In this document: one piece after another, positions 23,040-32,471 of the stretch
Layout: every line of letters starts with the position of its first letter
How positions within the stretch are numbered: position 1 is the stretch's first letter
Assembly: GCA_022559845.1 (NCBI GenBank)
Contig: CM040118.1
Span: forward strand, 236,143,224-236,207,223
Length of the DNA: 64,000 nucleotides
Direction: 5' to 3'
Source: Amorphophallus konjac
Taxonomy: Eukaryota; Streptophyta; Magnoliopsida; Alismatales; Araceae
The notes under the pieces: model-generated
What the model was told of the DNA's origin: nothing
What the model saw: the letters and a program-made list of their open reading frames with translations, nothing else
Database searches by the model: none
Position numbers and translations under genes: made by a program

Positions 23040-23261
23040 TTACTCGGGGAATATTGGTTGTGCAGCATGATACAGCTTGAGGTGTTTACCGTTGAGTGGT
23101 GAGAACTGAATTTCCCCACGATGGTTAACAACTACGTAGGCCCCTCCTTCGTAGACCCTTTGTATCACATAAGGACCTTCCCAATTAGCATTCAGCTTTC
23201 CTTTTGGGTTGGACGCCATGACTTCTTTTTTCTTGACCATGACGAGGTCACCTTTCTTGAA
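23040..23261 (-). pseudogene. Integrase C-terminal end, 25-kb element
   Basis: This is the same frame as the integrase core but separated by a TAA at 23262-23264 (family context RQFKKGDLV, so CAA to TAA). It reads FKKGDLVMVKKKE...GKLNANWEGPYVIQRVYEGGAY, the GPY-type C-terminal domain that binds DNA, and ends naturally at 23040. Confidence 0.85.
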
Positions 23262-24308
23262 TTATCGTCCTCTTACGAGTTTATTGAATGCAGTGGCCAT
23301 GCGGGCCTGATACATTTGGATATTCTTCTGAGCTTGGAGGCGCTTCCCTTCCAATTCAGTCAGTTCTTCTAACCTTCTTTCAGCATTTGTTTGTTCTCCA
23401 TGGGCCAGGCCATATTGGATTGACACTCTGAGTGACGGGACTTCCAGCTCTAGTGGAACCACTTCCTCCGAGCCGTATACCAATGAGTATGGTGAGCACC
23501 CTGTAGGTGTCTTAAAGACGGTGCGGTATGCCCACAGAGCTTCATACATCTTTTCTTCCCAGTCCTTCTTATTAGAACTGACAACCTTGGCTACCAAGGT
23601 GCACAAAGTCTTGTTAAAAGCTTCTGCCAATCCGTTTGCCTGGGGATTGTAGGGAGTGGAGGTTCTCCATTCAATCTTATACTTCTCGGCAAGTCGATAG
23701 ATTTTCTGATTTCTGAAATGACTTCCATTATCAGATATTATTCGGTTGGGGATCCCGAACCGGAAGATAATATTCTGCTTGATAAATCTGGCGACCAGTT
23801 CACCAGTCACTTCTCTTAATGCTACAGCTTCCGCCCATCGGGAGAAGTAATCTGTCATGGCCAATATGTACTTATGACCGGCCGAGGAGGTCGGCAGTGG
23901 CCCGACTACATCAGTTCCCCATTGTGCAAATGGCCAGCTAGGAACTGTAGGGTGCAGAGTTGTAGGTGGCCTTCTAGGCACGGTAGCATGCTCCTGACAC
24001 TTCTGGCATGACTTTACAAATTTACAGCAGTCTTCAAACATGGTAGGCCAATAGTAGCCCAGCTTCTTGATTTCTATCTTCATTTTGGGGCCAGCCTGGT
24101 GGGCGCCTGCTGTCCCAGCGTGTATTTCTTTCATCGCTTGCCAAGCTTCCTCAATGGACAGGCAGCGGAGTAGAATCTTTTTGCGTGCATCCGCCATTAT
24201 TCGGAATAAAGTTCCATTTCTAAATTCATAGGAATCTTTGATTCTCAGGAGTTTCATCTTTTCCTCCCTTTTCTGTGGCAGCTGTTGGTGCAGAAACCAC
24301 TGTAGCAA
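23262..24308 (-). CDS. Integrase, 25-kb Tat element
   Basis: It inserts the cDNA into chromosomal DNA. The zinc-binding motif has H63, H70, C101 and C104. The catalytic core has D133 (QWGTDVVG), D193 (ISDNGSHF) and E229 (QANGLAEAF), so all three acidic residues are intact. It is preceded in the same frame by RNase H, with a TAG stop (24330) between, and followed by a TAA, so a full polyprotein cannot be made from this copy. Confidence 0.92.
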   Translation of the reverse strand: MLQWFLHQQLPQKREEKMKLLRIKDSYEFRNGTLFRIMADARKKILLRCLSIEEAWQAMKEIHAGTAGAHQAGPKMKIEIKKLGYYWPTMFEDCCKFVKSCQKCQEHATVPRRPPTTLHPTVPSWPFAQWGTDVVGPLPTSSAGHKYILAMTDYFSRWAEAVALREVTGELVARFIKQNIIFRFGIPNRIISDNGSHFRNQKIYRLAEKYKIEWRTSTPYNPQANGLAEAFNKTLCTLVAKVVSSNKKDWEEKMYEALWAYRTVFKTPTGCSPYSLVYGSEEVVPLELEVPSLRVSIQYGLAHGEQTNAERRLEELTELEGKRLQAQKNIQMYQARMATAFNKLVRGR

Positions 24309-24329
24309 ATGCTGTCTCCAATCAGACGC

Positions 24330-24956
24330 CTATACTGCGCTGATAGTGGCAACTTCTTCCTCTTCGGGGCACCCTTCTAGCATACTGGGGACTTGCCACC
24401 GGTTCATAACAACAATGTTCAGTGTTTCATCTGGCAGGACTGCTAGCGAGCTGGCCAGCTTTGCCAGTGCATCAGCCTGGGCATTATGTCCATGGCCCAC
24501 AGGTTTGAGTTCAATATGATAGAACTTTGCCATGAGGCGTACAGCTTTCTGGTGATAGGGATTTAGTTCTGGCTTCCGCACTTCGAACTCCCCTTGGACT
24601 TGTTTTATTATCAACATCGAATCCCCGAATACCTGAAGCATTTGGATACCCATGTTGAGGCTGATATTGAGTCCGATTATCAGAGCTTCATATTCGGCTT
24701 CATTATTGGTGCATGGCTTATTTATAGAACAGGAAGTATGCACAACCTCCCCCTCTGGTGATTTCAGCACAATACCGGCTCCACCCCATATTCTGGTCTT
24801 TCCATCAGAATTTGTCTCCGTTCTGGATGCTCCATCAAAGAACTGTTGCCACATAACTGGCTGAGCTTGACAGGCCTCGAGTGTCTCATCATCGGGTAAT
24901 TCAGTCCCCAACATATCATTCTCCGGCACAGGATGCTCCGCGAAGAAATCAGCCAC
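24330..24956 (-). CDS. Archaeal-type RNase H, 25-kb Tat element
   Basis: This is the second, archaeal-like RNase H typical of Tat elements. Motifs FFDGAS, NEAEYEALI, FGDSMLI and QADALAKLAS hold the metal-binding D, E, D and D residues. The N-terminus continues upstream in frame across a TAG at 24978 (context YIP-stop-RVIKGQA, normally Gln). It degrades the RNA strand during reverse transcription. Confidence 0.9.
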   Translation of the reverse strand: MADFFAEHPVPENDMLGTELPDDETLEACQAQPVMWQQFFDGASRTETNSDGKTRIWGGAGIVLKSPEGEVVHTSCSINKPCTNNEAEYEALIIGLNISLNMGIQMLQVFGDSMLIIKQVQGEFEVRKPELNPYHQKAVRLMAKFYHIELKPVGHGHNAQADALAKLASSLAVLPDETLNIVVMNRWQVPSMLEGCPEEEEVATISAV

Positions 24957-24977
24957 GGCTTGTCCTTTTATTACCCT

Positions 24978-26141
24978 CTAGGGTATATATGTGATATCGA
25001 ATTCCATCAGAATTACTGCCCATTTGCCCAACCGGTCTTTCAGTACTGGCTGAGTCAATATGTATTTGAGTGGATCTGCTGCAGATATCAATCTGACTTC
25101 ATGGGACAACATATAGTGTCGGAGCTTTTTGACAGCAAAGACTAGTGCCAAGCAGGTCTTCTCTATGTAGCTGTAGCTTTCTTCAGTTCTCATCAGCCTC
25201 CTACTTAGGTAGTACAAGGCTTGTTCTTTACCTTCCTCATTTATCTGTGCCAGCATTGCCCCCAGGGAACAGTATGTGGCTGCGATATACAGTATCAAGG
25301 GCCTGCCCTTAATGGGTGCCCCCAGCACCGGAGGGGTCTTGAGGTATTCTTTCAGCTTCTCAAAGGCTTCCTGACAGCCATCGTCCCAGAGGAACGGCAC
25401 ATCTTTCATCATGAGCTTGTGAAAGGGATGACATCGTCTTGACAGATTTGATATAAATCGTCGGACATAAGCCAGGCGCCCTTGCAGAGATCTCAGCTCG
25501 TGCAGATTCCTTGGTGGAGGGAGCTCCTGGGTAGCTTTAATCTTGGACGGGTCAATTTCAATGCCCCTATGACGGACAATAAATCCGAGGAATTTTCCAC
25601 TGGACACGCCAAAGGCGCATTTCATAGGATTCATCTTGAGTTCATATTTGCGCAACCTCTGGAATACTATCCTTAGGTCTTGCAAATGATCTTCTCTTTT
25701 GCTGGTTTTTACCACCAGATCATCAATGTAGCACTCTACCTTTTTGAAGAGCAGGTCATCAAAGATCTTTGTCATAGCTCTTTGATAAGTAGCGCCGGCG
25801 TTCTTAAGGCCAAACGGCATTCTTTTGTAGTGAAATATCCCCTTCGAAGTGCGGAATGCAGTGTGCACTCTGTCTTCTTCAGCAATCCAGATCTGATTGT
25901 ATCCGGATGACCCATCCATAAATGATAGGGCCTCATGGCCAGTAGTTGCATCGATCATCACCTCAGTGATTGGCACCGGGAAATCATCTTTCTGGCAGGC
26001 CTTATTAAGGTCCCGAAAATCAACACATATTCTAATCTACCCATTCTTCTTCTTTACGGGCACTATATTGGCCAGCCATGTAGTATACTGGTTTTCTTCG
26101 ACAAAGCCTACCTCAATCAGCTTGTCAACTTCTTTGTTAAT
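24978..26141 (-). pseudogene. Reverse transcriptase and first RNase H, 25-kb Tat element
   Basis: The longest open piece is 24978-25976. It has SFMDGSSGYNQI, MPFGLKNAGATYQR and the catalytic YIDD (residues 83-86 of that piece), followed by the RT thumb and RNase H (LSRRLMRTEESYSYIEKTCLALVFAVKKLRHYM). Upstream the frame continues to ICVDFRDLNKAC, interrupted by a TAG near 26037 where the family has Gln. It converts genomic RNA to cDNA. Confidence 0.92.
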
Positions 26142-27374
26142 CTAGTTTATCAATTCAGGACGCATTCTTCTGGAAGGCTTCTTTACAGGGTTAGCCTCTG
26201 GGTTTATTGCCAATCGGTGCTGTGCCACATCAGAGCTCAGTCTTGGCATTTCATCATATGTCCATGTAAAACAATCTCGGAATTCTGTCAAGAACTGTAT
26301 ATATTGTTCCCTGACATCTGGCTCCAGCAGTGCGCTGAGGAATGTCGGCCTTGGATCATCTGCGGATCCCAAATTTATTTCTATCAGCTCATCGACGGTG
26401 GCTTGGCCTCCGTCTTCGACTTCGGGCAGGGCTTCTTGTAAATCAATAAAGCCTCCCGGGATATAATCTTCTTCAGTTTCATGCTCCTCTGCTTCATCAT
26501 ACTGGTCATCAGCGGATGCTGGCGCATCATATAGGGCCAATATTATCGGATCCTGTTCAGTCTGCTCCGAGGGCGAGACTGGTTCAGCAGGAAATTCAGA
26601 AGTGGACCCCTCCGTCCTTAGAGGCTCTTCTAATGTGGGCTCCCCTGAAAGGTCATCGTTCTGTAGAGCCCGGAATTCTTCTAGGATGCGCCCGAACTCC
26701 AGACACTCCTCCAGCTCTCTGGCTATTTGATCTTCATCCGGGGTTCCCGTATCAAATTTTGCTTCAGCCTGGAACAGATCCTCTTTGGAAGATAGGTCCT
26801 CCCAGTACCAAGCTTTCTTTGTCTCATCAGATGTCTCTGTTTCTGGCAGGTTGTCTGAGGCTTCATTGCTTATTATGGATTGATAAATGATTTCTTCATC
26901 TTCCGAGGGGTATTTGTCATATCCTACCTTGGGAGGATCGTCAAGCTGGTAGGAGACAGATATGACGTCTACCTCAGCCTCATAGTATTCTTGGAGGGTA
27001 TAACCCAATCCTGGGTGTTGAGTGATCTTCCTCATTTCTTTACTATCTCGAGGCGGATCCCACAGTTCCTTGAATGCCTTCTTCTGAGCAGCAGGCTGCA
27101 TTGATGGCATTTGCATCTTGGAGAACATTTGTGAAACCCGTTGGGTAGTATAATCCAAGCCTGTAATCGGTACCATCCGGTTTGCAGCTTCTTCAGGGGC
27201 CATACAGTCTTGATCATCTTCTTCGATTGGCTCCCCGGTGTAGAATATAATAGGAGGCTCGCAGAAGCGAGGGATTTCCATAGTCTTCAGTGGTAGCACC
27301 GTTTGGTACTCAAGGCTGACGATGGGTTTAAATAAACCCTGCGGCACCTTCACCTGAGTGTACTTTTGCTTCAT
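26142..27374 (-). CDS. Protease-RT linker, 25-kb Tat element
   Basis: This is an acidic linker (many Glu/Asp, 26450-26950) leading into the RT N-terminal segment (EFRDCFTWTYDEMPRLSSDVAQHRLAINPEANPV). In Ogre elements this interval contains an intron in the sense transcript. I could not identify convincing splice sites by eye and the frame is open across it. It ends at a TAG (26142) before the RT fingers. Confidence 0.75.
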   Translation of the reverse strand: MKQKYTQVKVPQGLFKPIVSLEYQTVLPLKTMEIPRFCEPPIIFYTGEPIEEDDQDCMAPEEAANRMVPITGLDYTTQRVSQMFSKMQMPSMQPAAQKKAFKELWDPPRDSKEMRKITQHPGLGYTLQEYYEAEVDVISVSYQLDDPPKVGYDKYPSEDEEIIYQSIISNEASDNLPETETSDETKKAWYWEDLSSKEDLFQAEAKFDTGTPDEDQIARELEECLEFGRILEEFRALQNDDLSGEPTLEEPLRTEGSTSEFPAEPVSPSEQTEQDPIILALYDAPASADDQYDEAEEHETEEDYIPGGFIDLQEALPEVEDGGQATVDELIEINLGSADDPRPTFLSALLEPDVREQYIQFLTEFRDCFTWTYDEMPRLSSDVAQHRLAINPEANPVKKPSRRMRPELIN

Positions 27375-28838
27375 TTCTTCATCGGCATTATCCGGGTGGA
27401 CGCTAGGAGGGGTAATCCGAGCAAAGTCACCGGCATAAGAGATGTGAGATACATTATGCTTCTTAACATAGCCCTTTGGTGGCGGTGGAGACTAGTTCCT
27501 TATCTCTGTCTCAGGCTTTTTCTGGCTGACCACAGCCTCTTTCCTTTCGCACTTTTGCGACACCTCGGTGTAGTAGGATGCATCGAGCATATGGCACTCG
27601 AACACTTCGAAGGGATGCAGATCCGCAAACACCCTTTCTTCTTTTCCTTCATGGCAGTATTTAATGCACTGATGTAGCGTGGATGGCACTATTTGATATT
27701 CATGCAGCCACGGTCTCCCCAGCAGGGCCTTTTACGTGGTGTTGGAGTCGATCACATAGAATCGTACCACTGTAGTGAGGTCTCCCAATGTGAGGTTGAA
27801 ATCAACTACCCCAAGAGGTGTCTCACACTTTTGGTTGAATCCTGCAATCTTCATGTCTCTGACCTTGGTGAGCTGCAGATCAAAGTAATATTTCTGATAG
27901 ATGCGGTATGGGAGATTGTTTACGGCAGCCCCGGGATCTATCAGTATTCTGTTCAGCGGCTGAGAGTTCAGGGAACCCCTCATATACAGCGGTCTGTTAT
28001 GGCCAGAATTTGGGATTAGCATATCATCCTCTGTGAATGTGACTGATGGACCAGAATTCACTTCTGTCAAGAGTGCTTCATACTGTGCCGGCGACTGCAA
28101 GGCATCAATAATGGCTTGGCGAGCCTCTTCACTTAGAGAGAGGATTTCCCAGATGGAGAACCTGGTAGGGAGCTTCTTTAGCATTTTCATGATCCGGCTG
28201 CCCACCCGGACGTTAGACAGTCTCATCTCCTCCACCCAACGGGGTCTTGGAGGTTCATGTGGTGCCTGTGGCCTTTGCTGCCCAGTGCCAGTTTTACCCT
28301 CTTGATCGGTTTCCCGGGAGGCTTCTTCTGTAGTAACGACCCATGTTTCTGCTAGAGGGTTACTTCTCTTATTTTCTTCATGTTGCTTCTGCTTCCTAAC
28401 TGCAGTCTGCTGGCATTTATTATTTTCAGCTGAAGCAGTGTGAGCCAATTGCTCATTTTCCAAACTGGACAAGAATTCCAGGAATGAAGGAGCCTCTTCT
28501 TTTTCTTGGTACAAGCTGGCAGGGGGAGGAACCTGGACACCTCGTACCTCTGGCTCGGGGATCTGATAGGGTTGCTCCCCTCTGAATATAATATTATGAT
28601 TAGCTGGTGGCGGGCGCCCCCATCTTTTCCCAAAATGTGTTGCATGGGCTGAGGTAGAGGCCTCAGCATGGTTGGCTTCTAGCAGGGCATTTGATGCTTC
28701 ATCCTCATCATTTTCCCCGGGCAAGGAAAAGAGTACCGACAGGGTATTGCATTGTACTGTCGTGACTTTCTTTCCCCTTTTGGACTTGGGCCGTCTCTTC
28801 TTCTTCTGGGAATTCGGCTTTGCCGGCTCTTGCCCCAA
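27375..28838 (-). pseudogene. Aspartic protease region, 25-kb Tat element
   Basis: The frame holds ILIDPGAAVNNLP, the protease active-site loop in a DPGA form instead of DSG/DTG, then LGRPWLH, which typically closes retropepsin domains. A TAA at 27732 lies between the two, and another stop lies near 27492. The frame overlaps the end of gag (28679-28838) in a different register, so gag and pol here need a frameshift or separate initiation. The DPGA loop may be a variant or a mutation. Confidence 0.8.
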
Positions 28839-30190
28839 AAGGGCTCAGTCTCATATTTTCTTTGCTCTGCCTCTGGCTGCTCTTCAATTTTCAATTCTTC
28901 GAGCTGCTCCCAGAGTATACAATCTTTTACCAGCAGGTTTTTGGGCTTTTTCTGGTCATATTCATCGAGCTCATTGATATACTGCTGTAGATGCCTGGCT
29001 GCAGGACTTACTTCTTTATGTGCAGGTAGGGAAGTTTGTCTCCTCCGGTTGTGAGTAGGGATCCGGATGACTGGCCCGGTCTCAGCTGTACGCCATACTG
29101 GCTTTACTGGAGGCGGCTCAGGCCTTGGGGTGACACCCCGGATAGTTGCCCCACTGGTGCTAGCTGCAAGAGTCTTTTTCCTGTTCTTTATGGGCTTCGT
29201 CTGCCATCCTTCCTGATCTTTCAGTGGGGTGAGGAGGCAAGCTTCATAAGTATGCCTGGTACATTCTTCAACAGCTTCCTCAGGCAGCTGCTGATAGACT
29301 GAAATCACATTGGCGGCCATCCTCCAGGGCGGAGGCTCATGCGGATGAGGTGGCTTCACCTGGTAATCACCCAACTGTAGCTCACCCTTTTTGACCATTC
29401 CTTCCATAATATCCTTGAAGACATAACAATCTTCAATTGCGTGCCCCAGCGCATGGTGAAATGGACAGAACAACGGATCATCTTTCTTTGTTGCATCCGC
29501 AGGTCTCTTCGGTTCAAGCAACGTTACCTTGTTGAACTTATATGCCCAGTTAAATAGTGCTGATGTCTTATCTTTGGGAAAAGAGTAAGCCCTTCTCATT
29601 CTGTCTCTCAGAGAGACGTTATCTTTTCTTTCTGTTGCACCCTCAGGCGGGGGAGCTTCATCTGCCTCCTTTTTCCCTTTCTGTTGCTCGAAGGTTCTGA
29701 AATCGACGGCGTTAGCCTCAGTATGTGATGGCCGTCGATCATTGGTTTTACCCTTCGGCATAGTGGGAGCATTGGCGGTCGGACGCTTGGACAAGAACGT
29801 CTCGACTTCCGCCACTATATTGTTCAGCCGGTCAAATGTTCTGACATCTGCACCGATCATCTTTTCTAGCACCTCTCTCTTGAGGCTCTGTTTACATATC
29901 TGCACTGCATCTTCCTGATGAGGAGGTCTTCGGCATCTCATGGCTAAGTTTCTCCACCTTTTGATGTAATCCAGTGCTGTTTCATCCTGCCTTTGCTTGG
30001 TTGTATATAGTTCCGCTATTGTAATTTCTCTTTCCGTGACATGAAATCTGTCGAGGAACTTTCTTTGCATATCAGGCCAATCAATCACTGATCCAGCGAG
30101 CAGGCTTGAATACCATTCAAAGGCTATCCCAGTGAGGGATGAGCCAAAGAACTTAAGCAGATAGGCTTCATCAACTGCCAGGTCGCCCAT
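28679..30190 (-). CDS. Gag (capsid/nucleocapsid), 25-kb Tat element
   Basis: A retrotransposon gag domain spans about residues 5-130 (AFEWYSSLLAGSVIDW, FLDRF, ETALDYIKRWRNLAMRC). A zinc-knuckle variant CX2HX4HX4C (CPFHHALGHAIEDC) sits near residue 240, as in other Tat elements. The protein forms the particle and binds genomic RNA. It continues N-terminally in the same frame across a TAG at 30296. Confidence 0.9.
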   Translation of the reverse strand: MGDLAVDEAYLLKFFGSSLTGIAFEWYSSLLAGSVIDWPDMQRKFLDRFHVTEREITIAELYTTKQRQDETALDYIKRWRNLAMRCRRPPHQEDAVQICKQSLKREVLEKMIGADVRTFDRLNNIVAEVETFLSKRPTANAPTMPKGKTNDRRPSHTEANAVDFRTFEQQKGKKEADEAPPPEGATERKDNVSLRDRMRRAYSFPKDKTSALFNWAYKFNKVTLLEPKRPADATKKDDPLFCPFHHALGHAIEDCYVFKDIMEGMVKKGELQLGDYQVKPPHPHEPPPWRMAANVISVYQQLPEEAVEECTRHTYEACLLTPLKDQEGWQTKPIKNRKKTLAASTSGATIRGVTPRPEPPPVKPVWRTAETGPVIRIPTHNRRRQTSLPAHKEVSPAARHLQQYINELDEYDQKKPKNLLVKDCILWEQLEELKIEEQPEAEQRKYETEPFWGKSRQSRIPRRRRDGPSPKGERKSRQYNAIPCRYSFPCPGKMMRMKHQMPC

Positions 30191-30295
30191 AATTGTGGTA
30201 TAGTAAGCAATGTGCTCCCTGGGAGAGCCCTGGCCGTTGAATTTCTCAAATTTCGGTGGCTTACTGACGCCTGGGGGTAGTCTTTTAGCAACATA

Positions 30296-32164
30296 CTAGG
30301 GAGGATACGGTACTTTGTACACATAATACGTACTCACACCGTCACCGGTCTTCTCAGACAGCTTCATCTCCATAATTCTTTCAATCATCAGCTTGTGGGC
30401 TAGGGCTGGATCTATCTCTTCTGGGAAGAAGTGAGCTTGTTGTTGGCTGTGAGGAGTTGTCATCACAGTGGCGCGCAAGGTGGGCGCGGTAGGCTGTGTC
30501 TGAGATGCAGAGGGCTGAGCTACTGTTTGCTGTGGAACAGGTTGGCTCGGTGCTTTGCCCTTATCAGCCAGGAAAGGATTAGCTGGGATAGCCGTGTCTA
30601 TTGAGCTGGAAGTATGCCCGACAGGCTCGGCTTGCTTGGAGACCGGTGTGGCTTCATGCCTCTCATTTAGCTGTCTTCTGAGAGCACTGATCTCCTGTTG
30701 ATATCTTCTAAACATCATCTGGATCATGGGATCCAGAGTCGATGGGATTTGTATATCTTCTGAAGTCCCTTCAGCATCATCAACGAAGGGATTGTCTCCT
30801 TCTTCCGTTGTCACCACATTGACTGTCATGGTGGTGATCTTGCGGGTCTCATCATCAGTTTTCATCTTATCTTTTGCAGCCTGACCACTTCTTGTGACGG
30901 GGCCTGGTCTGGTAGCCAGCCTGAGCAGTTCATCTGGCTGAGTTGGTAGCATATCCTGCCCCCTGGCGATCCCAGCCATGTTACAGGCGAAGATTTGCAT
31001 TCTTCCCTTCTGCCTGCAAACTTTTCTTTTTGCCTGGTCAGGGTATTTGAGTCGGTCGAAGACCGATACTCTTTCTTCAGCTTCTTCCCTACACAGGTCT
31101 TCTTTATCATATCCGGCCTTGCGGCTTTCTTCATAATCATTTGAATCGGAGGAGGAGACTCCGAGCATCACTTCTTGAAGGGCTTCTCCTTCTTCTTCAT
31201 CCACGGTGCCCAGAGCACGGGATAATCTTTGCTGACCGAGGGCAGAGTTCCCTAGGTAGTGGAAGTAGTCTTAGACCACTTGTTTCATCTCCTCTGGATT
31301 GTGCCTTCGCGGCTCTGGTCGGAGTATCAATCTTTCCTGGCTTTTCTGCTGATGAGCCAGTCTTGTCATCTGAGCATTCAAATGCTCGGCTTTGGAATAT
31401 CTGAATATGTCAGCCTGTCTGGCACAGGCTCTTGGTCTTCTTGGAATGGCAACCGTGACTGGTTCGCTCATTCCCATATCGCCATCTTGGCAGCAGTTGG
31501 CAGTGTCATCATAGTTCTCCCTTTGCCATCTTTTACCTTTGGCCCTGGGATGGGTGATAGTAAGGTCTTCCTTCTTCTCATATCTTCTGCCCTTCATCAC
31601 AGGGCGAGTAGTAATCAGATTCCTTCCTTCATCATTTTTTTCATCTCTCCTCCCCCGAGCCTTGGGGTAAGCAGCAACAGCATCTCGTCTGTAGTTTCTT
31701 TCTTCTCTTCTGCTTCCTGCCCTGAAGCGGGCAACAGCATCCTTAGTAGCCTTCTTCTCATATCGAGCTGGGGCCCAGCTCTGAATCTTCTTTGGTCGCC
31801 AGACCTATTTATATTTTGTTGGCTTGGGCGCCAGCGGCTTCCTTTCATCAGCTTCCCAGTTGGCCCTCCTAGCGGCCAGAATGCGGAACCTGTTGTCGGT
31901 CTGGACAGTCAGGACAATCCTGTCCGACCGGACTTCTCTGGGGCGACCGTTGAGGTTCACCCTAACATCTCCCATCATCATTGTCTTCCCAGAATTGGAA
32001 AGACGACGCTCAGCAGCAGCATACCGGCTTCTCCGGTTATTTCTCTTTCCCCTCTGGGCAGCAGCGGGAGCCGTATCCCTCCTTTGAACTTGGTGTACAT
32101 AGCAGGCGACGGCCGTCGAGGTCGTCTTCTCCGGTAAGCCAGCCTCCTTACCAGTAGTCTTCAT
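30296..32164 (-). pseudogene. Gag N-terminal extension, 25-kb Tat element
   Basis: The frame of the gag core extends upstream to about 32164, interrupted by stops at 31271 (TAA) and 31805 (TAG), both in contexts readable as former Gln codons. It is charged, low-complexity sequence with many Arg/Lys/Glu. The segment DPMIQMMFRRYQQEISALRRQLNE before the core may be a coiled coil. No separate sense ORF like Ogre ORF1 is clearly delimited; this stretch may correspond to one. Confidence 0.65.
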
Positions 32165-32471
32165 AGGGGCACCTACAGCGGTGCCTTGCTCGTCGTTGTT
32201 GACCTACAGAAGGTCGGTGAAGACGAGGCCCAGACAGTTGGGCAGCCCGACAGCAGGGGGCATTGCTCTGAATGACAGGGGTACCGCCAGGTAACCCCCT
32301 CGCACATGCATATTGATCGGTTGTTGGCCGAAGCGTACAGACATAAGTCCAGTAGTCATCTTCCTAAAAATAAGGAAAGCGCACAGGATCAGAAATTTGA
32401 GGGTGGCCCGCTGGGCCTCCTATTTTGGCGTAGAGATGAAGGGAGACTAGGTCCCACCGGGCGTGCCAGCT
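32165..32471 (-). other. Leader and primer-binding site, 25-kb element
   Basis: The untranslated leader contains the PBS on minus at 32451-32468 (TGGCACGCCCGGTGGGAC), three bases from the 5' LTR end. The priming tRNA was not identified. No coding signal is seen. Confidence 0.75.
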
